A DNA stretch of 64,000 nucleotides from a virus. Position numbers and translations under genes: made by a program. Below, piece by piece: positions 19,901 to 26,422 of the stretch. Position 1 is the stretch's first letter. Each line of letters starts with the position of its first letter. The notes beneath the pieces are model-generated. The model saw only the letters and a list, made by a program, of their open reading frames with translations, had not been told where the DNA came from and made no database searches. Location: IMG/VR virus record IMGVR_UViG_3300035663_000004, positions 1 to 64,000 of that record; one strand, written 5' to 3'.

Positions 19901-20414
19901 AAGATTCAAGGTCGCGCCTGGCTTTATCATTGTCGGTGGCGTACTTTTGCTTCAGGTCGTAATCCTTTTCCATTTCCTTACGCAAAGCAATCCCCGCCTG
20001 CAAAGGATCGTCTTCGCCGGTGTACGCTGTTGCAATGGTCTTTGGCTTTTGCGCTATTTCTTCCGCTATGGTGGGCTGCTGCAAGGGTTGCATCATCCCT
20101 TGCTGCCCTTCCGATTCAAGGAGATTGACTTTGCTATAATCCGTGCCAATAGTCTCGGATAGCGGTAGCGATTCTTTCAATCCGGCTTCGGATTGGGTAT
20201 TTTTTTTTTTATAATCCGCAAGGGCGCTGCCCATATCTTTACGGAAACTGGCCTCATCTACCCCATCAAGGAGGCCGGCCTTGCTCATGTTTCGATACAG
20301 TCCGCCTACCGCTTTGTCGTCAAGAGAGCCTGCCCATTTGTTGTAGTCAACGCCGCCGTGCTGGCCTATGCTTTGCAGGTAGTCGTAAAGTTCCTTTAAC
20401 TGTTGTTCGTTCAT
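10986..20414 (-). CDS. Giant polyvalent virion protein with two zincin motifs
   Basis: The 3142-aa product is one of the largest here. The first ~90 residues are a helical domain. Between ~280 and 650 are Ala/Gly-rich amphipathic segments such as AALEIG-type and TTVVTAPMSFLGGGG stretches. A Pro/Thr/Ala linker occupies about 735-860. Two metallopeptidase-like motifs follow: HEFGH at 1507-1511 in a TPVHEFGHIW context and HEIQH at 1797-1801 in a LLHEIQHLVQ context. A coiled coil spans about 2310-2450, and the C-terminus (from ~2590) resembles the large polyvalent protein-associated domain (LPD38 type, GKTILSPVTHARNFVSN). Such proteins are packaged in the capsid and injected with DNA. Order and position suggest an ejection-protein role, with the peptidase domains acting in the host cell or envelope. 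Confidence 0.65.
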   Translation of the reverse strand: MNEQQLKELYDYLQSIGQHGGVDYNKWAGSLDDKAVGGLYRNMSKAGLLDGVDEASFRKDMGSALADYKKKNTQSEAGLKESLPLSETIGTDYSKVNLLESEGQQGMMQPLQQPTIAEEIAQKPKTIATAYTGEDDPLQAGIALRKEMEKDYDLKQKYATDNDKARRDLESLQLYGNRLDLQAKVAKNDLSLLFGKDWEAQLEGAVQSVSNPKDEQQRTAALELITKITETEPYKNLQGAMAGYGKAQQAYVDFEKNNPEYFKNERLKKLNTSLVDAGLDPISPAEGLPLPNVPIVDWAKRLAGNLAVEVVTLPRTLSAMIPETEKDAIGSDAFEKLRGLGYFIGSIGDQMQESQDVYMPKPTAENRPLFENIAKIKMGAKDYEVAVSSQGEVERVYERFANGRITEVQPTEKELQYLTEQAPALAKEEFTGYRNLGSQAFDVIARLAITRGMAGGSAAKATAASFAMAHNNYYKEAIRDMNMSQADAAQYALTAAGIMSALEIGVGGIETRPLSMAASASAKSLGKMEARALVGKMTPGQIAAMRLWPAAKDIIGENGEEILTGLSDKIVASEFNQMTGSSLQSDMTPDEIKETILLTTVVTAPMSFLGGGGIATYQKQAFGAAVASPERFAGALSNLVDSKVISPEEAQQYQARIEALNIRWKNLPPNLSDNQKTDIITLQAYRDDMQNAVDSGQVIPAQAEKIKQQIKDADAAIAKMLEGAPAPAEEQAAGTIQAAEMPTQPGVAPEVTPATTPEMVAPAEVGTVPELQQAEPAIPAAQTPEAVEAGTTATTTATAPQTVPEQPTTQPPAQEEFNPFAMEMTVSAPKSPTVEAFEVERATKAARQAGVAVPASLSEVVTSTETKMGDVQQAMAAADTIPNQRGEALKESYIDEMTQTVIDQSKGTIGQEQFPIVRQIVAQELPNADANEDITSFMSGVNAQAIQGQRIVSKDRPLWAQLDAESPQDDIALKFLSGERVDPSGSKKFASKGWRKDQKGTMLKYTQKGAQGIEQMATDIADKWGIDEIQAEQMIWDFIEDNLDGPGEYARRRIAEQSGETMREMEMERGQAREAGILQETDIEQQVEAERQKEPSIVAYEDALPELKQHLDDQVSAFLDNFVNEDGTFDIEQAVESVEGFDGRFLSLAPQVQELIESEIRAKIRSEQKRGASAETIKDSETTTTNYETQQAIGTATPEQGQAEPNREGVTQENAEPLIAGETIGERIGAATIAAQSEAAISENPEVGNIAETVIDAQIDQIPVNQNTAPQDIKILQENGAPDDLIQAVTTQAMTPLTPEQVAQVKEYRKQVNEDTPDPDPDSVAPTSNIQMQADRIVVTAPDMYVDALVAAGGVYSQTAGGFVFKKNKIDQVRKIIGSRSPSMRSTMEDSRSMGQAGASLRQTLRNGISAPKIARILSNAVKPGLDKAIKKVKSELEIGNNPSDKRLRKTLSKVAKAFPNVSVSMDTAEIDRILKANGINTPVKGFVYQGKVYIDPRYAGLDTPVHEFGHIWNNWIKENDPAHYEAGINLMRGSQYEADIRSNPMYAGLSEEAILEEALATAIGEAGARMQTTSAWRKFKQWFSSLFSRYERATAINPKTMNAAQYADAVAKSLLGGKRPANVTERESNLRQQAKKIAVAVPGENGIQFQILGERGAAALQPQVNRMLAMAKGMEKKGVDIEDIWNLTGWYRGVDGLWRYEINSAEMTMLVETAQEAADKLAQTGAENLTLADALDYPTFFQAYPQARDIKFAFLSEAESKAAGLAGAFFVDETGRLVIMAAEGVSPAEMKSTLLHEIQHLVQYYENFAPGTTPLDVMNKVGQHLAALQTDLQNTGADTPEGAKILEEIEKTNRIIEKIAADATKLEDETFKFNEIFTTLGYLKTAGEVEARLVEQRAKLREKAGFTFDVANKPPGITFRGNEYYFATQAQKPFIFESEDQVREQFGKPAVRVVTRESIPPFLLYDVAPEEQIVFAATPQSAKYVREQNEATFQFSAASNDTDLATRQLAARKMIATEIQQNGQKDALVKIKKIGIELALDPNQVAHIWEQESKQQGFGRLDFKRGERAYKPASMIDRIMKFTKEWLTSSGLLGPEIKAEIDRMENNIKKHIMRLDYLMANFDRAVENHIKGEKPESKANARRVWAQIADNVMKGEADYSILPPEIADAVREMRQTIDSMSREIVRIGAGNHKFVMTVLQNSGVQIDLAGNNEMKGFMGAIKKSPNERTKEENMAIEAFLDGYGNELGTYLYRSYKVNDDPSYAKNVDSGVRDRARAKLIEIWQGRINELETLANTSADELQDEIDANTAKINRIVTEISDQLAEAKARMSELASKQAQFTAEKGRANLVTQRQINAQQKIINELSSRLRQSKEMAAEDLANILLIPGDDFNQMKLSAKIIAGLRRKNADLEDKILDIQSNPSKKIAELQKQIANVDANIDKILDKDQEQKGFMKRGKPGSKDLTSFIGRKDIPEEIRDLLGEYRDARVNFGKTMQRMATLIESQNLLLRLKDQFEGQFFFPPDTPVPGYYRQISSEKNPSMDPLNGWYTSPEIETALKEMYEGAELNAFWATYLKFVSAIRYGKTILSPVTHARNFVSNLYLCAMNGYFSLDPRKGFGFRDPFNVVHQSLWPKSNEERQAEVERMTELGIISTGTTSEVLKKAIDELKSEGADWDLSSGRLYDYETGNFRQRLIAKGIRGVRDGLQFAEDMYQMEDDIFKVMGYLKERQRSARGLYGKDFDQLTPQQAKIAEERAARIVRDIMPTYSKVPKAVQAFRNWPITGTFVAFPAEMFRTSKNTIALTIEEMRDPRFRVDGFLRLARIMFFQSMTFGAAAYAKALMGIDDEEDEAIRSLSKPWQQASTIIYTGNKNGTYSFINLGYTDPHNFYKKIYYRLTTDTDKAIGKRLAQVGYDLVEPFVSENLVWGAIRQAWSNKNEMNDQRIYRPNLALSEWLLKYDKEDGGVEAGQNLKDLGRFLVWQLQPGFVKTGEDLYMATTQESVGNRIPKELDQVLLSFAGLQTETLNPEVAVGTRMYNRSTDKGEARSVFTKSLGSLKKKVANGAITREDAIKELNKAFETTKFSTDALCESLKKDIKHARALGLTDREIAGIMLEKKFTKYEIRKIIRGENFVPLFKGYNK

Positions 20415-20438
20415 GTTTGCAATTATGTTTGCGATTTT

Positions 20439-22094
20439 TTATTGTCTCCAGTCTCCGGGCGGAGGGGTTTCGGGATTTCTTTTTGCCGTGCCTCCAGGCC
20501 ATTGGTATTTAGGCAGCGTTTTTGCGCCTGTGTACGGCTTTTTATTGTGATTAAAGGCAAGGTCGTGAACCTTCAGCAGTTGGTTTTCTGTGTTTATGGT
20601 AATAGGGACAATAAGTTTTTTCTCTGTTCCCATTTGAACGTACTCAGCCCCTTCAATGCCTGCATCTTTTACTGCCTTTTCAACGGCTGCTTTTTGATCT
20701 GCCGGCCCTCCAAACAGGTCATCTGCTCCGCCTGCTCCGCCTTCTTTTTTTAGCATTGGAGAGCCTTCAAGCGATATTTCAAGTTCCCGGTATGGCTTGT
20801 TGTCCTTCATCTTTTCGACGACCTTGGAATTAAGGATGTTCATGTTTCCAATATATCCGCCTCCAAGGTAAAGGTATCCAGCCGCCTCATTGTAAAACTG
20901 CTTATCGGCGCTCATCATGTGTTTTAGCCATAACTCGCCGGAAGTTTTTAATTCAGCATCACCCAACCCTCTCTCGGTTTGCATAGCCGACTGGTCAAGT
21001 TTTTTGGTTTTGATGATTTCCTCTTTGACGTACTCAATTACCCTTTTTTGGTATTCAGCGTCGTCGTCTCCGTCTCTTGGAACAAGTCCGGGTTTGTCAT
21101 AGTGTTTAAGCGCGCGCGGATCGTCCATTACGATTCGACGGGCGGCAAGAGCGGCGCTTTCCTCAAGTTTCTTCATATCAACTTTTGACGACCCGCCTTT
21201 GGGGCCGCTAAAAGTTGTTGTACTGATTTCGGTTTGCTTTGAACCCGATTCGATAAACTTAACAACGTCAAAGGGCGCTAAATTGATCTGCTCCCGTTTA
21301 GCATCCTCGAATGCCATTTGCTCGAAGTTAGTTCTTCCGGCATCGGAGGCGCGCTTTTCAAGTGCGGAACGATCGTCCGCCTCCATAAGCGCTAAAGCAG
21401 ACTGATACGAGGACGCCAGTTTCGGCCCCAACTCCGGCTCCTGCAATGCAGCCTTCCCGGTTTCCGCAAGTTGTGCATCGTCAAGGGCAACGCCGGGGTT
21501 CTGTTCCGCCCTGGTCTTCATTACCTTGCTCCAGTATTCGTGACGATTCACAAAAGGAGTGCGCTCGATCAGTTGCGGGGGTTTTACGCCCGTATCAAGG
21601 GTTTTTGAAACGGGCTGGTCAAAAAACTTTTTACGCTCAACCAAACTATCTGCGGTATAAAAGTCCTGCGTTTTGCCGTCAATCTGTCCTCTTGTTACGT
21701 CAAAATCGGCCTTTATCTGCTTTGAGTAGGTACTCATCTGCTGGATACGCGAGTAGTTTTTGCGCCACTCTACCGACTGCGGGTCAAGGGAACTCCACGG
21801 GTCAACGCCGCCCTGCAAAAGTTGTGTGCCTTTGTCCTGCCATGAATTTAACTCCTGTTTCATTTCGGCATCATGTGCATACCAAAACTCCGGGTTAAAG
21901 TCCGTCATGGCCTTTATGGCAGCCATTGCAGCCTTGTCTCTCTCTTGGCGCGCTGCGGCTTTTTTTGCCTTGTCGGCCTGCGCTCCGGCTATCCACAATC
22001 CGGCGGCGTAGTCTCCGCCAGTCAGAACGGTAGCAAGTCCCGTTCCCTGCCTTTGATCGTGAACATATCCCTGTCGTGTTCCTACTCCGTCCAT
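20439..22094 (-). CDS. Putative internal virion / ejection protein
   Basis: The 551-aa protein begins with a Gly/Ala-rich segment (LATVLTGGDYAAGLWIAGAQ) followed by an Ala/Lys helix (ADKAKKAAARQERDKAAM). The rest is helical and highly charged with no signal peptide or enzyme motif, ending in the Pro-rich NPETPPPGDWRQ. It lies between a 253-aa and a 3142-aa gene with gaps of 4 and 24 nt. Three consecutive genes of growing size mirror the internal core/ejection gene order 14-15-16 of T7-like phages, so a DNA-ejection role is inferred by analogy. Confidence 0.5.
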   Translation of the reverse strand: MDGVGTRQGYVHDQRQGTGLATVLTGGDYAAGLWIAGAQADKAKKAAARQERDKAAMAAIKAMTDFNPEFWYAHDAEMKQELNSWQDKGTQLLQGGVDPWSSLDPQSVEWRKNYSRIQQMSTYSKQIKADFDVTRGQIDGKTQDFYTADSLVERKKFFDQPVSKTLDTGVKPPQLIERTPFVNRHEYWSKVMKTRAEQNPGVALDDAQLAETGKAALQEPELGPKLASSYQSALALMEADDRSALEKRASDAGRTNFEQMAFEDAKREQINLAPFDVVKFIESGSKQTEISTTTFSGPKGGSSKVDMKKLEESAALAARRIVMDDPRALKHYDKPGLVPRDGDDDAEYQKRVIEYVKEEIIKTKKLDQSAMQTERGLGDAELKTSGELWLKHMMSADKQFYNEAAGYLYLGGGYIGNMNILNSKVVEKMKDNKPYRELEISLEGSPMLKKEGGAGGADDLFGGPADQKAAVEKAVKDAGIEGAEYVQMGTEKKLIVPITINTENQLLKVHDLAFNHNKKPYTGAKTLPKYQWPGGTAKRNPETPPPGDWRQ

Positions 22095-22098
22095 ATTA

Positions 22099-22860
22099 TT
22101 ACGGTTTTATCATTTTCAAAAGAATGTCAATTTGCTCTTTAGACATTCCTTTCAAAAATTGAAAATTTGGCGTTTGAGATGCGGCATTGTAAGCGTTTCC
22201 GACTATATTACCCGCTGTACTCATAACCGAATTTCCTGTTCCTGCTCCGACTTGCGCCGCTGCTGCGGCCTGCCCCGCGCCTGCTGTTATGCCATTGCCG
22301 CCTACATAAGAGCTTAGGAACGTGCTGCCAACTGCGGACAAGCGATCAAGGGCGCTGAACAGGTTTTGCTGGCCTGCTCCGACCTGCTCCCGCGCTTCGT
22401 TGTATTGCATGGAATAGGGGGCAAACTTGTTCATCTGCCATTCCTGATCTTGGTATTTGGCGTACACACCAAACATATCCTGCAAGTTGCGCTCCTCGCG
22501 GATCTGCTGCTCGGCGCTGGCTATACCGATATTTTGCATGGCGCGTGCCTGATTGGCCTGTATCTGCCCTACTACCGCGAGCGGGTTGCCAACTTCGCGA
22601 GCGTTGGCAAAAGCGTTTGAGCCTGCCTGTGCTGCTCGGTTGCGCATTTCCGCCTCTCCGGGCATATATGGATCGGCTGCTGCCTGCCGGGACAATGCCA
22701 TAGCGGACATAAATCCGGATGGCGTTTCGTACTCCGGGCGTTTCAGATTCCGCAGGGTTTCCCGGCCTTCGCGCATTTGCCTGGCCGCGACTCCTGCTTG
22801 GAACAAAGAAGGAATTACCGAAGCGGCTGCGGATATAGCGGGTATTAAAAGAGGTGGCAT
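22099..22860 (-). CDS. Putative internal virion protein (gp14-like position)
   Basis: The 253-aa protein starts with an apolar stretch (LLIPAISAAASVIPSLFQAG) and continues with Ala/Gln/Arg-rich helices (NQARAMQNIGIASAEQQIRE). It contains a Gly/Ala segment GAGQAAAAAQVGAGTG before a short C-terminal helix. Small, Ala-rich, membrane-active proteins with this look form the outer part of podovirus ejection channels. It is the first of the three-gene set with the 551- and 3142-aa proteins. Assignment is by composition and order only. Confidence 0.5.
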   Translation of the reverse strand: MPPLLIPAISAAASVIPSLFQAGVAARQMREGRETLRNLKRPEYETPSGFMSAMALSRQAAADPYMPGEAEMRNRAAQAGSNAFANAREVGNPLAVVGQIQANQARAMQNIGIASAEQQIREERNLQDMFGVYAKYQDQEWQMNKFAPYSMQYNEAREQVGAGQQNLFSALDRLSAVGSTFLSSYVGGNGITAGAGQAAAAAQVGAGTGNSVMSTAGNIVGNAYNAASQTPNFQFLKGMSKEQIDILLKMIKP

Positions 22861-22896
22861 ATATCTTAATTTGGTTGCAAAATTACACTAAAAAAA

Positions 22897-23208
22897 TTAC
22901 AGTTGGTTTTGGTAAACGATTTCCAAAAAGTAGCGCTTATACGCCTTTTGGAGGACTTCCGGACATTGTTTAGCGGCATCTATAACCTCGTTCCAAATAT
23001 CCGGGAACTCGTGTACCTCTGCCCGAACCCCGTTTTTGTACATGGCTGTTGGCAGATAGGTTTCACCCCTGACCGAAAACTGGATAGCGTACACGGTTTC
23101 GTGTACGATTTTTGCCCCAATCGTTTTGAGCTTAACCTCCCGTGTTTCGGTAAACACGAAGTAGCGTTCGGTAAATAATTCGTCTTGCGTTTCGACCTGT
23201 TTTTGCAT
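22897..23208 (-). CDS. Hypothetical protein
   Basis: The 103-aa protein is beta-rich at its start (RYFVFTETREVKL) and helical at its end (WNEVIDAAKQCPEVLQKAYKR). It has no recognised motif. It is encoded 36 nt upstream of the putative ejection cassette and 11 nt downstream of another unknown gene, so may be a minor virion component or chaperone for it. Confidence 0.55.
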   Translation of the reverse strand: MQKQVETQDELFTERYFVFTETREVKLKTIGAKIVHETVYAIQFSVRGETYLPTAMYKNGVRAEVHEFPDIWNEVIDAAKQCPEVLQKAYKRYFLEIVYQNQL

Positions 23209-23219
23209 TGCTTAAAAAT

Positions 23220-23687
23220 TTATAAAGATTTTATGAATTTTATCCGATTGACAAAATCGTCAAACCGGGTTCTTGTTTTGGAAAAAGGATCGCGGCTAAA
23301 GTAGTGGCAGTACTCCTCATCGCTCATAAACACCATAGATTTGGCTATTTGGCTGGAGAACCCCATTTGCACCAAGTAGTCAACAAGTTGGCCGGTAGTC
23401 ATGTTCTCCATATCCTTCGCGGTTAACCAGCCCGTATCGTTAAACTCCTTGCTTACAATCCGCTCGAACGTAACGTGATCGGCGGAATTGAATGCCGCGC
23501 GAATTTGCATCATCTCGTCCTCGGTAAAAACGTGAATCTCAACCGACTTCAGCCCTACCGTTACCCGCTTAACCAAAGACGATATGCGAATATAAGTCTT
23601 AACCAACGCCGCTATGTGTTCCGCAAGTCGTTGCCGTTCCGGAGCGTGAACGCTCGCTCCGCTGTAAACCTCAGCCCTTATCTTCAT
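23220..23687 (-). CDS. Hypothetical protein
   Basis: The 155-aa protein shows a VKRVTVGLKSVEIHVFTEDE strand-rich region near residue 40 and a helical second half with TTGQLVDYLVQMGFSSQIAK. The family is not recognised. Its start overlaps the end of the YegP-like gene by 17 nt, so it belongs to the same transcript. Confidence 0.55.
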   Translation of the reverse strand: MKIRAEVYSGASVHAPERQRLAEHIAALVKTYIRISSLVKRVTVGLKSVEIHVFTEDEMMQIRAAFNSADHVTFERIVSKEFNDTGWLTAKDMENMTTGQLVDYLVQMGFSSQIAKSMVFMSDEEYCHYFSRDPFSKTRTRFDDFVNRIKFIKSL

Positions 23688-23853
23688 ATTCTACTGCTTT
23701 TGCCATTTGCTGAATAATACTTTTTACCGCCGAACGGCACGCCTCCATCCCCAAATAGTTGCGACCATACGCCAAAGGCATACCGTTCCCGGCATAAAAT
23801 ACCCAGGTATATAAACCTTTTTCGGTCTTTTTTATTTTAAACTTAGAAACCAT
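23671..23853 (-). CDS. YegP/DUF1508-like small protein
   Basis: The 60-aa protein matches the short YegP (DUF1508) repeat: KFKIKKTEKGLYTWVFYAGN, then YGRNYLGMEACRSAVKSI. The family is a single beta-beta-alpha repeat of unknown function, found as one or two copies; this is a single copy. It is the first gene of the minus-strand unit that leads into the ejection cassette. Confidence 0.6.
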   Translation of the reverse strand: MVSKFKIKKTEKGLYTWVFYAGNGMPLAYGRNYLGMEACRSAVKSIIQQMAKAVEYEDKG

Positions 23854-23925
23854 GGCACAAAATTATAAATAATTTTTATCGGGCGCTCGGTTTTTCCAAA
23901 AAATATTTTTACCTTTGCCGGAACG
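23854..23925. promoter_or_regulatory. Short divergent control region
   Basis: Only 72 bp separate divergent genes. A plus-strand -7-like box TACCTTTG lies at 23910-23917 and a minus-strand one, TAATTTTG, at 23865-23858. Both sit only a few nucleotides from their start codons, so transcripts would be almost leaderless. Neither has a good TTG box 20 nt upstream. The assignment is tentative. Confidence 0.35.
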
Positions 23926-24663
23926 ATGCACAAGCAATCAAAACTCACATACGGTAGAATCCTTGCGAAAATCGGCGCCGACCGGTCGCTTAGGAAGCCT
24001 ATGCGTCTGCTGTTTTGGTGCAAAGTCCACGGAATATCCCGCGTTCATTACAAGGACGATATTCCGTCGTTTTCAAAGTATCAAGTTCAAAAGTATCTTT
24101 CCGTCCTGCTCGAACACGGCTTTGTCGGGTTTGACCGGAACGGATACTACTATATCCGGTCGCTTCGGTTTGTAGCGAAGCGGCTGGGAATCGTCGGGCC
24201 TATACTGGCTCGACCGGATAAAGACGTTGTCTTTAAGGACAATACTTGGGTTTCCTATCTTATGGGCCATGCCGTACTCTCGTATGTCGGCAACCTTAGA
24301 AGCGGCAAATCCAAAAAACGCGCGAAGTGTCACACGGCCTCAAATTGTCATGAGCAGGGGAAGGATCTTCTCGACTTTTGTTCAAATTCTTATCAGGCAA
24401 ATTCAAGTGCTGACTCTCAAGCGGTTTCCCTCGCGGGTATTGCCAAAAAATTCAACATCACGATCTCAACTGCTTCACGTTGGCGCAGGAGGGGGCAGCG
24501 GGCAGGGTATGCTGTCTGTCGTCACTTAAAGTTCATACGCGACTTGAAAGGTGAAACTTTCAATGGCGTTCGGAATTTTTGCGAAGACGGAAAAGTCTTT
24601 TTTGCGATCAAGGGTAAGCTGTATCAGGAGCTTCCTGCAATACTTTTTGCGGATGATTTTTAA
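23926..24663 (+). CDS. DNA-binding protein with two helix-turn-helix regions
   Basis: The 245-aa protein has an N-terminal winged-helix-like region (FSKYQVQKYLSVLLEHGFV, then a GYYYIRSLRF wing). A second, classic helix-turn-helix lies near residue 170, SLAGIAKKFNITISTASRWR, followed by a basic RRRGQRAGY. A C-terminal domain (GETFNGVRNFCEDGKVFF) follows. It is transcribed away from the ejection cassette and upstream of the lysis genes, so it may control the late switch. No known regulator family fits fully. Confidence 0.55.
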   Translation: MHKQSKLTYGRILAKIGADRSLRKPMRLLFWCKVHGISRVHYKDDIPSFSKYQVQKYLSVLLEHGFVGFDRNGYYYIRSLRFVAKRLGIVGPILARPDKDVVFKDNTWVSYLMGHAVLSYVGNLRSGKSKKRAKCHTASNCHEQGKDLLDFCSNSYQANSSADSQAVSLAGIAKKFNITISTASRWRRRGQRAGYAVCRHLKFIRDLKGETFNGVRNFCEDGKVFFAIKGKLYQELPAILFADDF

Positions 24664-24691
24664 AGAAAAAAAACGTGCAAACAATATTGTC

Positions 24692-24769
24692 ATGAGCAGT
24701 TGTATGTATTGGTTGTATTTCTTTATATCCGTATCCGTATTTGTATATCCGTATTGGTATATGTATTGA
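24692..24769 (+). CDS. Possible hydrophobic micropeptide
   Basis: A 25-aa frame, MSSCMYWLYFFISVSVFVYP and five more residues, is almost entirely one membrane helix. It lies just upstream of the lysis genes. Its DNA is made of near repeats of TCCGTAT, so the hydrophobic translation may be accidental. Confidence 0.2.
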   Translation: MSSCMYWLYFFISVSVFVYPYWYMY

Positions 24770-24848
24770 TTACGATTTGAGGATCGAAGCTAATGCGCGC
24801 ACGCATACACGCACGCACGCGAAGGAACCCTCAAAAAAATGCACAAAA

Positions 24849-24974
24849 ATGCCAGCAACTTATTTTGCCATCGTGGCTATCCTTGTCTTATCGCTTTGGG
24901 TTTGCTTTGATTCCCTGCGGTCAATCATGAATCGCGAAAGCGCCGAAGACAAAGACCCGTTCAAAAATTTGTAA
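24849..24974 (+). CDS. Small single-span membrane protein of the lysis cassette
   Basis: From ATG 24849 the product is 41 aa, MPATYFAIVAILVLSLWVCF followed by a charged tail DSLRSIMNRESAEDKDPFKNL. The N-in or N-out helix with a short polar tail is of the type of small holin or spanin-like proteins. Its stop is one base before the ATG of the DUF5675 gene. A longer in-frame start upstream would run through low-complexity DNA and is not preferred. Confidence 0.5.
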   Translation: MPATYFAIVAILVLSLWVCFDSLRSIMNRESAEDKDPFKNL

Positions 24975-24975
24975 A

Positions 24976-25503
24976 ATGCAAAAAGTTGAATTAAACCGCT
25001 TTTCATGGCGCTCAGACTGCACGCTGGGCGACCTCATCCTGCCGGGAACGCAAAAGTTGGTGACGCTGGAACTTCCGTGGCAAAAGAATCAGCGACGGAT
25101 TTCCTGCATTCCGGCAGGCACATACATCGTTCACAAGCGATTCAAGGGTTTGATGCGATCGTTTGAGGCTATGGTCGCTTTCGCCAAAAGCGTTGGGGTG
25201 GAAAAAATCCCGGAATTTGCGCCTGGCAAAACTTTGATTTACAACTACGTCACCCGTCAATACTGGTGGGTGTTCTCTAATCAAAACTTTGGCGACCACT
25301 ACCACGTCCAAAACGTTGCAGGCAGGAGCGGAATTTTATTTCATACCGGGAACTATACACACCAAATCAACGGTTGTATTTTGCCTGGTCGTCGGCATAT
25401 GGACTTGAACGGGGACAAAATCCCGGACGTAACGCATTCCCGTTGGGCGCTGAACGTTATGCTTTCTCAACTTGGGGATCAGTTCGAGTTAAAAATTACT
25501 TAA
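24976..25503 (+). CDS. DUF5675 family protein
   Basis: The 175-aa protein fits DUF5675, a family common in lysis regions of Bacteroidota phages: TLGDLILPG, TLELPW, CIPAGTYIVHKRF, then VQNVAGRSGILFHTGNYT and NGCILPGR. The conserved His in LFHTGN and the Cys in GCILPG suggest a catalytic centre, possibly acting on peptidoglycan peptides, but activity is unproven. It has no signal peptide and lies between the small membrane protein and the endolysin. Confidence 0.7.
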   Translation: MQKVELNRFSWRSDCTLGDLILPGTQKLVTLELPWQKNQRRISCIPAGTYIVHKRFKGLMRSFEAMVAFAKSVGVEKIPEFAPGKTLIYNYVTRQYWWVFSNQNFGDHYHVQNVAGRSGILFHTGNYTHQINGCILPGRRHMDLNGDKIPDVTHSRWALNVMLSQLGDQFELKIT

Positions 25504-25526
25504 AATATTAAAACTTTCACAATACT

Positions 25527-26357
25527 ATGAAATTTGCAGTCATTACAAAAGAGAAAACGTATGAGGTTTCACCTTTGCCCGAACTTCGCTCCCGCAGGCA
25601 GTACACGATCGTGGTTGCCCTAATCATCCTGCTGGCTGGTCTTAACTACGTTTTGTGGGTTCCGACCCGAGTATCGGAAGTTATCCAGGTTGAGGTTCCG
25701 GTATCTCATATGTCTGTTGTTCCGGCGTCTGCTACTCCGGATCAGCAAATTCCTCCAAATAACCCTGCTATTTCGCACACAACCACGGCTGTATCGAAAG
25801 AACCCGCAAAAGAGCACCCATTGCAAGGGCGGAAAAAGAAAGCCAAACGTGGGGCAAATAAACGACAAATAGAAAAAGCGGATATATCTATTACCGGGGC
25901 AGTTGGTGTTGGAGATTTGGCTGCGGTTTCGCAATATCTAAAAAAATACGCGCCGCTGGCTGTTGCGGAGATGCGAAAACACGGCATTCCGGCTTCAATT
26001 ACTTTGGCTCAGGCCATTGTTGAATCCAATGTTGGTAAGTCAGCGCTGGCTTTTAGTAACAACAACCATTTCGGCATTAAGTGCCAGTCGCGGAATTGCA
26101 GGCGCGGCCATTGCACTAACCGAACGGACGATCACCACAAAGACTTTTTCAGAAAATACCCGTCCGTTGCAGATTCCTACAAACATCACTCCGTGTTCCT
26201 AAAGCAACCGCGTTACCGAAATTGCTTTGCTCATAACAAAAACTACAAAGAGTGGGCGAAGGAACTTCAGCGATCAGGATACGCTACCGATAAAACGTAT
26301 GCCGCTAAACTGGTGGCTACGATTGAAAAGCACAACCTTGGCAGGTTCGACAAATAA
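25527..26357 (+). CDS. Membrane-anchored glucosaminidase endolysin
   Basis: The 276-aa protein has an N-terminal membrane segment (YTIVVALIILLAGLNYVLWV, residues 27-46) and a Lys-rich linker. The C-terminal ~150 aa form a FlgJ/LytG-type beta-N-acetylglucosaminidase domain: SITLAQAIVESNVGKSALA with catalytic Glu166, then NNNHFGIKC, and FFRKYPSVADSYKHHSVFL. The enzyme cleaves the glycan strand of peptidoglycan. The N-terminal helix may act as a signal-anchor, letting it reach the periplasm without a holin. It ends 3 nt before a perfect palindromic terminator. Confidence 0.8.
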   Translation: MKFAVITKEKTYEVSPLPELRSRRQYTIVVALIILLAGLNYVLWVPTRVSEVIQVEVPVSHMSVVPASATPDQQIPPNNPAISHTTTAVSKEPAKEHPLQGRKKKAKRGANKRQIEKADISITGAVGVGDLAAVSQYLKKYAPLAVAEMRKHGIPASITLAQAIVESNVGKSALAFSNNNHFGIKCQSRNCRRGHCTNRTDDHHKDFFRKYPSVADSYKHHSVFLKQPRYRNCFAHNKNYKEWAKELQRSGYATDKTYAAKLVATIEKHNLGRFDK

Positions 26358-26360
26358 AAA

Positions 26361-26400
26361 AACCCGATCATTTTCGTGACGTCACGAAAATGATCGGGTT
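26361..26400. terminator. Perfect 40-bp palindromic bidirectional terminator
   Basis: The two 20-nt arms, AACCCGATCATTTTCGTGAC and its exact complement, meet without a spacer. A-tract before and T-rich tract after make it work as a terminator in both directions. It separates the plus-strand lysis genes from the converging minus-strand genes. Confidence 0.85.
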
Positions 26401-26422
26401 ATCGTTTTTGCTGGCGACTATC

